A stretch of DNA of 64,000 nucleotides from contig NZ_MDGK01000031.1 in assembly GCF_001870465.1 (NCBI RefSeq), forward strand, positions 248,001-312,000, given 5' to 3'. Numbering within the stretch: position 1 is the first letter of the stretch; every line of letters starts with the position of its first letter. Source of the DNA: Pseudomonas extremorientalis. Lineage in GTDB: Bacteria > Pseudomonadota > Gammaproteobacteria > Pseudomonadales > Pseudomonadaceae. Made by a program: the position numbers and the translations under genes. Positions 55,301 to 64,000 of the stretch are shown piece by piece. The notes beneath the pieces are model-generated. The model did no database searches. It saw only the letters and a list, made by a program, of their open reading frames with translations, and had not been told where the DNA came from.

Positions 55301-56035
55301 GTGAACAAGTGGTGGATTCCAGCTATTACAGCTCTGGCTTTGCTCAACGGTTGCGCCAGCGTGCAGCGCGGCTCCATTCCCGTGGTGGACTCGAGCACGA
55401 CCGTGTCCAATAACGACCGGATCTCGGCCAACGGCGGGTTCCGCCAGACCGTGACCAACCGTCCCGCCCAGGCCAAGCCGCAAGCTGTGCCGCAGGATTC
55501 AGGTGTGGTGGTGATGGTGCCGGGTGGTGGCGCAGCGACGTCGGCGCCGATCAGCGCCGAGCCGTGGACCCCGGGGCCAAGCACCTCCGGTCCGATTGAC
55601 GCGACCCCGATTCAGACGGCCCCGATCAACCAAGGCACCTACAACATGCCATCCACCCCGAGCGGCATTCCGTCGTCCTCCAGTGCCGGCGGCCTGTCGG
55701 CTGACGAGCAATTGGATGGCCCGGTACTGGCCTTGCTGACCACTGCACAGCAGCAGCAGGCGAGTGGCGACCTGAATGGTGCGTCGTCGAGTCTCGAGCG
55801 CGCCCAGCGCGTTGCGCCGCGTGAACCGCAAGTGCTGTATCGCCTGGCCCAGGTGCGCCTGGCCCAGGGCGATGCGCCGCAGGCCGAGCAATTCGCGCGT
55901 CGTGGCCTGACCTTGGCCAATGGTCGTCCCGACCTGCAAGCCAGCCTGTGGGCCTTGATTGGTGACGCGCGCGCCGCACAAGGCGACGCCGCCGGTGCCG
56001 CCCAGGCGCGCCAGAAAGCCAAGGTCAGTCTCTGA
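55301..56035 (+). CDS. Outer-membrane lipoprotein with TPR domain, downstream of mrcB
   Basis: This 244-residue protein (GTG start 55301, AGAGGG at 55289-55294) begins MNKWWIPAITALALLNGCAS, a lipoprotein signal peptide with the lipidated Cys at about 18. A long Pro/Ser/Thr/Gly-rich linker (about 25-135) is followed by a C-terminal tetratricopeptide region (about 140-240: LLTTAQQQQASGDLNGASSS, VLYRLAQVRLAQGD). The layout (lipid anchor, flexible linker, TPR) is that of a lipoprotein reaching a peptidoglycan synthase. A role as a PBP1b partner is inference from adjacency. Confidence 0.85.
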   Translation: MNKWWIPAITALALLNGCASVQRGSIPVVDSSTTVSNNDRISANGGFRQTVTNRPAQAKPQAVPQDSGVVVMVPGGGAATSAPISAEPWTPGPSTSGPIDATPIQTAPINQGTYNMPSTPSGIPSSSSAGGLSADEQLDGPVLALLTTAQQQQASGDLNGASSSLERAQRVAPREPQVLYRLAQVRLAQGDAPQAEQFARRGLTLANGRPDLQASLWALIGDARAAQGDAAGAAQARQKAKVSL

Positions 56036-56364
56036 TGGATGCACGGTTTCCCGCGATTGCCGAACAGTTATTGCTGATCGAGCGAGAGTTGCGTGTGCAG
56101 GGCTGGTGGGACGAGGTGTCCCCCAGCGTCGAGGCGCTCAGCAGTGTCGAACCCTTTTCGGTGGACACCCTGGACTTTCACCAGTGGCTGCAATGGATAT
56201 TCCTGGTACGCATGAAGCAGATCCTCGAACAGGACCTGCCGCTGCCCAATGCGTCGGGCATTCTGGAAATGGCCGAGATGGTCTACGCCGATCGCCCGCT
56301 GGAAAGCCTTGGCTTACGCAATGCGCTGAAAAAGTTCGATCAACTGATCGTCGACGCTCGTTAA
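56035..56364 (+). CDS. YqcC/DUF446-family protein
   Basis: This 109-residue protein has family motifs LLLIERELRVQGWWDEVSPS, FSVDTLDFHQWLQWIFLVRMKQILEQ and GLRNALKKFDQLI. It is an all-helical small protein; function is unknown in E. coli (YqcC sits next to truC) and here. Its ATG overlaps the lipoprotein TGA, so mrcB, the lipoprotein and this gene form one coupled unit. A hairpin follows seven bases after its stop. Confidence 0.87.
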   Translation: MDARFPAIAEQLLLIERELRVQGWWDEVSPSVEALSSVEPFSVDTLDFHQWLQWIFLVRMKQILEQDLPLPNASGILEMAEMVYADRPLESLGLRNALKKFDQLIVDAR

Positions 56365-56370
56365 TTGCCT

Positions 56371-56397
56371 GACTGCCGGCTTTTTCGGCAGTCTTGC
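56371..56397 (+). terminator. Hairpin after the mrcB unit
   Basis: GACTGCCG (56371-56378), loop GCTTTTT, CGGCAGTC (56386-56393), then TTGCG. The stem is strong and the T-run short, so termination is likely but not complete. Confidence 0.7.
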
Positions 56398-56501
56398 GCA
56401 TATTTCTACCGCTTGACGACATTCAGGCGAGTTTTATCCCTCCTCAAAGCCCTTTCTTCTACGTTCTCATGCGCTTAGTTGGAAAAAAGCGCAATTATTG
56501 C

Positions 56502-56795
56502 TTGACTTGAAGGGCCTGAAACAGAAGAATCCAAAGTCCGCTGTATCGGGACTGCCAGAAGCAGGCCCGCTCAGCAGATCATGAGGCGCACATCCGCGCC
56601 GACCTGTTACACCCGCAACGCGTTACCTCGCGCTGGGTGGGAAAAGCCCGCAACACTTGGGACGATCCCAATACTTGCTCAGTCAGTGCTGACGTAGTCG
56701 GCGACCACCGTCGCTCATGCTCTGTTGAGAAGTAAACCTATTAAGACCCGTCGGTTTTCAACGGACGGTATTCTGGCGTTTTAGAGGTGAACAAC
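56502..56795 (+). promoter_or_regulatory. ilvI promoter and long structured leader
   Basis: TTGACT (56502-56507), 17 bases, AAGAAT (56525-56530) is a plausible sigma-70 promoter, giving a leader of about 260 nt. The leader has hairpins TTGGGA-CGA-TCCCAA (56657-56671), GTCAG/CTGAC (56682-56693), GCGAC/GTCGC (56701-56714), and CCGTC/GACGG (about 56748-56768) just before the start. A 38-codon frame (56581-56697) ends with TLGTIPILAQSVLT, rich in Leu, Ile and Val. Attenuation by branched-chain amino acids is possible but unproven. From 56394 to 56501 I see nothing else. Confidence 0.5.
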
Positions 56796-58520
56796 GTGGA
56801 GCTTTTATCTGGCGGTGAGATGCTCGTCCGCTTTTTGCGTGACGAAGGCGTCGACTATATCTACGGGTACCCAGGTGGTGCTCTGCTGCATGTTTACGAC
56901 GCACTGTTCAAGGAACCGGCTGTTACCCACATCCTGGTTCGCCACGAACAGGCCGCGACCCATATGGCTGACGGTTATGCCCGTGCCACCGGTAAAGCCG
57001 GCGTGGTACTGGTAACGTCCGGCCCTGGCGCAACCAATGCCATCACCGGCATCGCGACTGCGTATATGGACTCTATCCCGATGGTGGTCATTTCCGGCCA
57101 GGTGCCCAGCACCATGGTGGGGACCGATGCATTCCAGGAAACCGACATGATCGGTATCTCCCGGCCGATCGTGAAACACAGCTTCATGATCAAGCATCCT
57201 TCGGAAATCCCGGAAGTCATGAAAAAGGCCTTCTACCTCGCACAGTCCGGTCGTCCGGGTCCTGTGGTGGTCGATATCCCCAAGGACATGACCAACCCGG
57301 CCGAAAAATTCGAATACATCTTCCCGAAGAAAGCCAAGCTGCGCTCCTACAGCCCGGCGGTCCGCGGGCACTCGGGGCAAATCCGCAAGGCGGCAGAAAT
57401 GCTGTTGGCGGCCAAGCGCCCAGTGCTGTACTCGGGTGGTGGTGTGATCCTGGGCGGCGGTTCTGCACAGCTGACCGAACTGGCCAAGCTGCTCAACCTG
57501 CCGGTCACCAATACCCTGATGGGCCTCGGCGCCTTCCCGGGTACGGACCGTCAGTTCGTCGGGATGCTCGGCATGCACGGCAGCTACACCGCCAACCTGA
57601 CCATGCACCATGCCGACGTGATCCTGGCCGTGGGTGCGCGGTTCGATGACCGTGTGATCAACGGTGCGAGCAAATTCTGCCCGAATGCCAAGATCATCCA
57701 TATCGACATCGACCCGGCGTCCATCTCCAAGACCATCAAGGCCGACGTGCCGATCGTAGGTCCTGTTGAAAGCGTGTTGACCGAAATGGTTGCCGCGCTC
57801 AAGGACATCGGCGAGGCGCCGAACAAGGAATCCGTTGCCAGCTGGTGGAAGCAGATCGACGAATGGCGCGGTGATCGCGGCCTGTTCCCTTACGACAAGG
57901 GTGACGGCAGCATCATCAAGCCACAAACCGTGATCGAGACCCTGTGCGAAGTGACCAAGGGCGACGCCTTTGTGACCTCCGACGTGGGCCAGCACCAGAT
58001 GTTTGCCGCGCAGTACTACAAGTTCGACAAGCCTAACCGCTGGATCAACTCCGGTGGCCTGGGCACGATGGGCTTTGGTTTTCCTGCGGCCATGGGCGTG
58101 AAACTGAGCTTCCCCGACACCGACGTCGCGTGCGTCACCGGTGAAGGCAGCATCCAGATGAATATCCAGGAACTGTCGACGTGCCTGCAGTACGGCCTTC
58201 CCGTGAAGATCGTCTGCCTGAACAACGGCGTGCTGGGCATGGTTCGTCAATGGCAGGACATGAGCTACAACAGCCGCCACTCCCATTCCTACATGGAGTC
58301 GCTGCCGGATTTCGTAAAATTGGTTGAAGCCTATGGCCACGTCGGCATTCGCATCACTGATTTGAAAGATCTGAAGCCGAAGATGGAAGAGGCGTTCGCC
58401 ATGAAGGACCGCCTGGTGTTCATCGATATTCAGGTGGATACCAGCGAGCACGTCTACCCGATGCAGATCAAGGACGGCTCTATGCGCGACATGTGGCTGA
58501 ACAAGACGGAGCGTACTTAA
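56796..58520 (+). CDS. ilvI: Acetolactate synthase, large (catalytic) subunit
   Basis: The large subunit (574 residues) is a thiamine-diphosphate enzyme forming acetolactate and acetohydroxybutyrate for valine, leucine and isoleucine. The catalytic Glu is in [18 protein letters not shown], and the TPP/Mg motif runs [32 protein letters not shown] 56796 (start [12 protein letters not shown]) fits AGAGG at 56783-56787. A GTG three codons earlier overlaps that site. It is followed after two bases by ilvH. Confidence 0.98.
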   Translation: MELLSGGEMLVRFLRDEGVDYIYGYPGGALLHVYDALFKEPAVTHILVRHEQAATHMADGYARATGKAGVVLVTSGPGATNAITGIATAYMDSIPMVVISGQVPSTMVGTDAFQETDMIGISRPIVKHSFMIKHPSEIPEVMKKAFYLAQSGRPGPVVVDIPKDMTNPAEKFEYIFPKKAKLRSYSPAVRGHSGQIRKAAEMLLAAKRPVLYSGGGVILGGGSAQLTELAKLLNLPVTNTLMGLGAFPGTDRQFVGMLGMHGSYTANLTMHHADVILAVGARFDDRVINGASKFCPNAKIIHIDIDPASISKTIKADVPIVGPVESVLTEMVAALKDIGEAPNKESVASWWKQIDEWRGDRGLFPYDKGDGSIIKPQTVIETLCEVTKGDAFVTSDVGQHQMFAAQYYKFDKPNRWINSGGLGTMGFGFPAAMGVKLSFPDTDVACVTGEGSIQMNIQELSTCLQYGLPVKIVCLNNGVLGMVRQWQDMSYNSRHSHSYMESLPDFVKLVEAYGHVGIRITDLKDLKPKMEEAFAMKDRLVFIDIQVDTSEHVYPMQIKDGSMRDMWLNKTERT

Positions 58521-58522
58521 TC

Positions 58523-59014
58523 ATGCGGCACATTATCTCCCTGCTTCTGGAGAACGAACCCGGCGCTCTGTCTCGTGTTGTCGGCCTGTTTTCGCAGCGT
58601 AACTACAACATCGAAAGCCTGACCGTGGCTCCGACCGAAGACCCGACCCTGTCGCGTCTGACGTTGACCACTGTGGGCCACGATGAGGTGATCGAGCAGA
58701 TCACCAAGAACCTCAACAAGCTGATCGAAGTGGTCAAGCTGGTCGACCTGTCGGAGAGTGCCCACATCGAGCGCGAGCTGATGCTGGTTAAAGTCAAGGC
58801 TACGGGTGCCCAACGTGCCGAGATCAAGCGCACGACCGACATCTATCGCGGGCAGATCGTCGATGTGAGCGCCAGCGTTTATACCGTTCAACTGACCGGT
58901 ACAAGCGACAAGCTGGACAGCTTCATCCAGTCGATCGGGACGGCCTCGATTCTGGAAACGGTACGCAGTGGTGTCACCGGGATTGCCCGTGGCGACAAAG
59001 TACTCAGCATCTAA
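58523..59014 (+). CDS. ilvH: Acetolactate synthase, small (regulatory) subunit
   Basis: IlvH (163 residues) binds IlvI, stimulates it and confers valine feedback inhibition. An N-terminal ACT domain (1-80) starts MRHIISLLLENEPGALSRVVGLFSQRNYNIESL, with the Asn/Gly turn residues of valine binding visible; the C-terminal domain follows (ELMLVKVKA ... YRGQIVDVSASVYTVQLTG). It starts two bases after ilvI, so the subunits are made together; ilvC follows after 47 bases. Confidence 0.98.
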   Translation: MRHIISLLLENEPGALSRVVGLFSQRNYNIESLTVAPTEDPTLSRLTLTTVGHDEVIEQITKNLNKLIEVVKLVDLSESAHIERELMLVKVKATGAQRAEIKRTTDIYRGQIVDVSASVYTVQLTGTSDKLDSFIQSIGTASILETVRSGVTGIARGDKVLSI

Positions 59015-59052
59015 CCCAAATTAGCGAATGGCCTTACGGCCTGGATATATAG

Positions 59053-60078
<1,026 letters not shown>

Positions 60079-60095
60079 GTCGTACGTATCAGGGG

Positions 60096-60122
60096 AAAAC
60101 GCGGCCTAGGCCGCGTTTTTTC
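60096..60122 (+). terminator. Terminator after ilvC
   Basis: AAAACGCGGCC (60096-60106) mirrors GGCCGCGTTTTTT (60109-60121) around TA: a perfect palindrome with a T-run. Confidence 0.95.
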
Positions 60123-60223
60123 GTTTGGGCGGCGGGTTCTGGTATAAAGCTGCATCGTTTGCGGGCGAACACTCGCCGCAAGTATCTGTCGAACTTTTTT
60201 CACACCGTTGCAAGGTAAAGTCC

Positions 60224-61081
60224 ATGAGCGAACGTCCCGAAGAGCCAAGCCAGGCTCCTGACGCCGAAAGCCTGCTGCCGATCGATGAACATGTCGAAGA
60301 AGGGCATGACGCGGAAGGTCGCAAGGTCCGGCATCGTGGCATCTATCTTCTGCCCAACCTGTTCACCACGGCGAACCTGTTTGCCGGGTTCTATTCCATC
60401 ATCAATTCCATGAGCGCGCAGAGTGCTCTGGCGGCGGGTGATGCGGCGAGTGCCAGCAAGTATTTCGGTTTTGCTGCCATCGCAATCTTCGTGGCCATGG
60501 TGCTCGACGGCCTTGATGGCCGTGTGGCGCGCATGACCAACACACAAAGCGCCTTCGGTGCCGAGTACGACTCGCTGTCGGACATGGTTGCGTTTGGCGT
60601 CGCCCCCGCGTTGCTGGCGTTTGCCTGGGCGTTGGGTGATATGGGTAAGGTTGGCTGGATGGTTGCCTTCATCTATGTCGCCGGTGCTGCCCTGCGCCTG
60701 GCGCGCTTCAACACCCAGGTTGGGACCGCCGACAAGCGTTACTTCATCGGTCTGGCCAGCCCTGCTGCTGCGGGTGTGGTGGCAGGTATCGTCTGGGCCT
60801 TCAGTGATTACGGCATCCAGGGTTCGAAAATGTCGTTCCTGGTGGCCTTGATGGTGGCCGCTGCCGGCATGCTGATGGTCAGCAACATCAAGTACAACAG
60901 CTTCAAGGAACTGGACTTGAAGGGGCGTGTACCTTTCGTGGCAATTCTGGCGGTAGTGCTGGTATTTGCCGTGGTGTTCAGTGATCCACCGCGCATCCTG
61001 TTGCTGGCGTTCCTGGTGTACGCCGCTTCGGGGCCGGTTCAATACCTGCTGCATCTGCGCCGCGACAAAACATTGCCTTAA
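60224..61081 (+). CDS. pssA: CDP-diacylglycerol-serine O-phosphatidyltransferase
   Basis: PssA (285 residues) makes phosphatidylserine, precursor of phosphatidylethanolamine. It is the membrane type II form of the CDP-alcohol family, with the catalytic signature DG..AR....S..G...DS..D (DGLDGRVARMTNTQSAFGAE, then YDSLSDMVAFG). About seven to eight hydrophobic segments follow a 40-residue acidic cytoplasmic N-terminus. ATG 60224 has AAGGTAAAG upstream; an open extension to 60125 lacks resemblance. It precedes msrP by 63 bases. Confidence 0.96.
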   Translation: MSERPEEPSQAPDAESLLPIDEHVEEGHDAEGRKVRHRGIYLLPNLFTTANLFAGFYSIINSMSAQSALAAGDAASASKYFGFAAIAIFVAMVLDGLDGRVARMTNTQSAFGAEYDSLSDMVAFGVAPALLAFAWALGDMGKVGWMVAFIYVAGAALRLARFNTQVGTADKRYFIGLASPAAAGVVAGIVWAFSDYGIQGSKMSFLVALMVAAAGMLMVSNIKYNSFKELDLKGRVPFVAILAVVLVFAVVFSDPPRILLLAFLVYAASGPVQYLLHLRRDKTLP

Positions 61082-61096
61082 TGTAATTTCCCCCAT

Positions 61097-61140
61097 ACTC
61101 CGCAGTCTATTGGTGCATCAGTCCTCCAATGCTGCGGAGT
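61097..61140 (+). promoter_or_regulatory. Hairpin burying the msrP ribosome-binding site
   Basis: ACTCCGCAG (61097-61105) pairs with CTGCGGAGT (61132-61140), and ATTGG (61109-61113) with CCAAT (61126-61130) continues the stem. The right arm contains the GGAG (61136-61139) that serves the msrP ATG at 61145, so folding would close the start site. It may also act as a terminator stem for pssA, but no T-run follows. Confidence 0.7.
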
Positions 61141-61144
61141 TGCC

Positions 61145-62158
61145 ATGTTAATCAAATTACCCAAAGCGTCCGATTGCCATGAGTCGGATGTCACGCCTGA
61201 ATCCTTCTATTTCTCTCGCCGTAGCTTGCTCGGTAGCGCGCTTGCCGGTATTGCAGCCAGTAGCTTGCCGCGTTGGGCCAGTGCTGACGAGGCCTCGCGT
61301 TATGCCGATGTTGAAGCGGGCAAGGCGCCTGGCTGGTTTACCGAGAAACTGCCAGGCACAAAATGGCAGGCCATCACGGTGAAGGACGAGGCGATCACGC
61401 CTTTCAAAGACGCTACGCACTACAACAACTTCTATGAGTTCGGTACAGGTAAGGGGGACCCGGCCACGAATGCCGGTTCACTCAAGACCGAGCCGTGGAG
61501 CGTTGTCATTGATGGTGAGGTTGCCAAGCCAGGCCGTTATGCCCTGGAAGACTTCATGAAGCCCTATCAGTTGGAAGAGCGGATCTACCGTCTGCGCTGT
61601 GTAGAGGCCTGGTCGATGGTTATTCCATGGATCGGTTTTCCCATCTCGGCGCTGCTCAAGCAAGTTGAGCCGACTTCGAAGGCCAAATACATCCGTTTTG
61701 AAACCCTCCAGGATCCCAAGAGTATGCCGGGGCAGCGTTCGAGTTTTGGCTTGATCGATTGGCCTTATGTGGAGGGCTTGCGTCTGGATGAGGCGATGAA
61801 TCCTCTGGCGATCCTGGCGGTGGGTATGTATGGACGTGAGTTGCCCAATCAGAATGGTGCGCCGCTGCGCCTGGTGGTGCCTTGGAAGTACGGCTTCAAG
61901 AGTGTGAAGTCGATTGTACGGATCAGTCTCGTGAGTGAGCAGCCGAAAACCACGTGGCAGAGCATTGCTGCTGACGAGTATGGCTTCTACGCGAACGTGA
62001 ACCCTACGGTCGATCATCCACGTTGGACTCAGGCGCGGGAGCGTCGTCTGCCGAGTGGGCTTTTCAGCCCTAATGTACGTGAGACTCAGATGTTCAATGG
62101 GTACTCGGATGAGGTGGCTTCTCTTTATACCGGTCTCGATCTGCGGAAGAACTACTGA
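61145..62158 (+). CDS. msrP: Protein-methionine-sulfoxide reductase, catalytic subunit MsrP
   Basis: MsrP/YedY (337 residues) is a periplasmic molybdopterin enzyme that repairs oxidised methionines in envelope proteins. A Tat signal peptide is visible ([13 protein letters not shown], about 22-34; cut near ASA). The Mo-binding Cys152 is in [15 protein letters not shown], and the family motifs [19 protein letters not shown] and [21 protein letters not shown] are present. It pairs with the heme protein MsrQ, whose ATG overlaps its stop by one base. Confidence 0.97.
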   Translation: MLIKLPKASDCHESDVTPESFYFSRRSLLGSALAGIAASSLPRWASADEASRYADVEAGKAPGWFTEKLPGTKWQAITVKDEAITPFKDATHYNNFYEFGTGKGDPATNAGSLKTEPWSVVIDGEVAKPGRYALEDFMKPYQLEERIYRLRCVEAWSMVIPWIGFPISALLKQVEPTSKAKYIRFETLQDPKSMPGQRSSFGLIDWPYVEGLRLDEAMNPLAILAVGMYGRELPNQNGAPLRLVVPWKYGFKSVKSIVRISLVSEQPKTTWQSIAADEYGFYANVNPTVDHPRWTQARERRLPSGLFSPNVRETQMFNGYSDEVASLYTGLDLRKNY

Positions 62159-62778
62159 TGCGTTACCCGATCTGGCGTGTTGGCGTCTTTATAGCAGCGG
62201 CGATTTGGCCGCTGTTCTGGCTCTATGAAGCGTGGAGTTCTGCCCTCGGGCCGGATCCGGGCAAGGTATTGGTGGATCGGCTGGGGCTCGGCACGTTGAT
62301 TCTGTTACTGATTACCCTGGCAATGACGCCGCTGCAGAAGCTCAGCGGTTGGGCGGGGTGGATAGCGGTGCGTCGGCAACTGGGCTTGTGGTGCTTTGCC
62401 TACGTTGTGCTGCATCTGGCGGCTTATTGTGTATTTGTGCTTGGGCTGGATTGGTCGCAGCTGGGGGTGGAGTTGCGCAAGCGGCCCTACATTATTGTCG
62501 GAGCGCTGGGGTTTATTTCCCTGTTGGTTCTGGCGGTGACGTCGAATCGTTACAGTCAGCGTCGGTTGGGGGCGCGTTGGAAGAAGTTGCATCGCTTGGT
62601 GTATGTAGTTCTTGGGCTGGGTTTGCTGCATATGTTGTGGATCGTGCGAGCGGACCTCAAAGAGTGGGCTATCTATGCTTCTGTAGGTGCGTTGCTGTTG
62701 GTGCTGCGGATACCGCCCGTAATGCGGCGAATCCCAAGGCTTATTGCGAAAAAACCACTTTCTGCAACAAAAACGTAA
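62158..62778 (+). CDS. msrQ: MsrQ, heme-binding membrane subunit
   Basis: MsrQ/YedZ (206 residues) is a six-helix cytochrome b-type protein that passes electrons from the quinone pool to MsrP. Heme-ligating histidines are likely in VVLHLAAYC and [17 protein letters not shown]. It ends KKPLSATKT and precedes the rrn promoters by only eight bases, so its transcript must end in or read into the rRNA leader. Confidence 0.95.
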   Translation: MRYPIWRVGVFIAAAIWPLFWLYEAWSSALGPDPGKVLVDRLGLGTLILLLITLAMTPLQKLSGWAGWIAVRRQLGLWCFAYVVLHLAAYCVFVLGLDWSQLGVELRKRPYIIVGALGFISLLVLAVTSNRYSQRRLGARWKKLHRLVYVVLGLGLLHMLWIVRADLKEWAIYASVGALLLVLRIPPVMRRIPRLIAKKPLSATKT

Positions 62779-62785
62779 TTAAGGG

Positions 62786-62813
62786 TTGACGGCAGATTCT
62801 GGAAGTCTATAAT
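62786..62813 (+). promoter_or_regulatory. rrn promoter 1
   Basis: TTGACG (62786-62791), 16-base spacer, TATAAT (62808-62813), then a GC-rich discriminator CGCCCC. It is the farthest upstream of three matching promoters and begins eight bases after the msrQ stop. Confidence 0.85.
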
Positions 62814-62988
62814 TCGCCCCACTTCCGGAGCAGTCGAAACGGAAAACTCCTTGTTAAACAAAGAGTTACGCAGAATTCGACAGCAACTTGCTTCAGTTTA
62901 TCGAAGCCCAGAAGGAGTTGGTAGAGCAGTGTTGTCTGGCTCTATTGACGTTTCGATCCTCTCGATCGAAAGTGGAGAAAAAGAGGTG

Positions 62989-63016
62989 TTGACAGCAGCG
63001 TGTAACGCTGTAGAAT
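62989..63016 (+). promoter_or_regulatory. rrn promoter 2
   Basis: TTGACA (62989-62994), 16-base spacer, TAGAAT (63011-63016), then TCGCCTCCCGC. A consensus -35 with a GC-rich discriminator, typical of stringently controlled rRNA promoters. Confidence 0.88.
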
Positions 63017-63098
63017 TCGCCTCCCGCTAACGAGAGATCGGAAGCGCAAGTGGTTGAAGTTGTTGAAGAAATCTTCGAAAACTTCTGAAAATAATCAC

Positions 63099-63126
63099 TT
63101 GACAGCAAATGAGGCTGCTGTAGAAT
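63099..63126 (+). promoter_or_regulatory. rrn promoter 3
   Basis: TTGACA (63099-63104), 16-base spacer, TAGAAT (63121-63126), then GCGCGCCTCGG. It lies closest to 16S, about 190 bases upstream of the mature 5' end; the GC-rich discriminator fits control by DksA/ppGpp. Confidence 0.88.
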
Positions 63127-63162
63127 GCGCGCCTCGGTTGAGACGAAAGATCTTAACCAACC

Positions 63163-63174
63163 GCTCTTTAACAA
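63163..63174 (+). promoter_or_regulatory. rrn boxA antitermination element
   Basis: GCTCTTTAACAA matches the boxA RNA consensus bound by NusB-S10 in rRNA antitermination. NusA, another part of that complex, is encoded in this window. The remaining leader to 63323 contains no other gene. Confidence 0.9.
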
Positions 63175-63323
63175 CTGAATCAAGCAATTCGTGTGGGTGC
63201 TTGTGGAGTCAGACTGATAGTCAACAAGATTATCAGCATCACAAGTTACTCCGCGAGAAATCAAAGATGTAACCAACGATTGCTGAGCCAAGTTTAGGGT
63301 TTCTTAAAAACCCAAAGATGTTT

Positions 63324-64000
<677 letters not shown>

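Noticed and set aside
56805-58451. 548-codon minus-strand frame opposite ilvI
   Set aside because: Shadow of ilvI; product rich in His/Asp/Val with no recognisable fold.
60125-60223. Upstream extension of pssA
   Set aside because: It begins inside the region just after the ilvC terminator and adds unrelated residues; ATG 60224 has the ribosome-binding site.

Overview
The window is chromosomal DNA of a Pseudomonas of the P. fluorescens group. This rests on the partial 16S rRNA gene at the right end, the GC-rich coding style, and a gene order that matches, from memory, the P. aeruginosa PAO1 stretch from dnaK/dnaJ (about PA4761) down to an rRNA operon (about PA4690). I see no insertion sequence, prophage, integrase or CRISPR array. 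It is core genome, and the unusual content is regulatory RNA and leader structure rather than foreign genes.

Layout. 1-25 kb (mostly + strand): dnaK (3' end), dnaJ, dapB, carA, carB, greA, a small membrane protein, yhbY (-), rlmE, ftsH, folP, glmM, tpiA, secG, tRNA-Leu(GAG), initiator tRNA-Met, rimP, nusA, infB, rbfA, truB, rpsO, pnp, and a two-BON-domain periplasmic protein behind a likely sigma-54 promoter. 25-45 kb (- strand): a DUF748/AsmA-like protein, an RNA-methyltransferase-like protein, an MpaB/DUF2236 protein, acs, pgi, panC, panB, folK, pcnB, the sRNA crcZ, cbrB, cbrA, cbrX, gluQRS and dksA. 45-52.8 kb: aminotransferase, sfsA, a Rieske protein (-), the heme ABC transporter hmuTUV, the iron sRNA prrF (-), a TfoX-C-like protein, a pentapeptide-repeat protein and an aminoglycoside-phosphotransferase/AAA protein (all -). 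52.9-64 kb (+): mrcB, a TPR lipoprotein, a YqcC-like protein, ilvI-ilvH-ilvC, pssA, msrP-msrQ, three tandem rrn promoters and the first part of 16S rRNA.

Two regulatory systems stand out. First, carbon catabolite control: CbrX/CbrA/CbrB, a CbrB-type palindrome, a sigma-54 promoter and CrcZ with six A-rich Hfq-binding stretches lie together, and acs in the same window carries five consecutive AAN triplets over its ribosome-binding site, a probable target of the Hfq-Crc repression that CrcZ relieves. Second, iron: hmuTUV has a Fur-box-like site, and just downstream on the opposite strand lies a complete PrrF sRNA with its own Fur box over its -10 region.

Other leader-level features are a terminator hairpin before carA, structured leaders before rpsO and pnp, a 260-nt leader with a branched-chain-rich mini-ORF before ilvI, a hairpin that buries the msrP ribosome-binding site, and a nearly leaderless mrcB promoter. 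panD, which I recall lying between panC and pgi in P. aeruginosa, is absent here.
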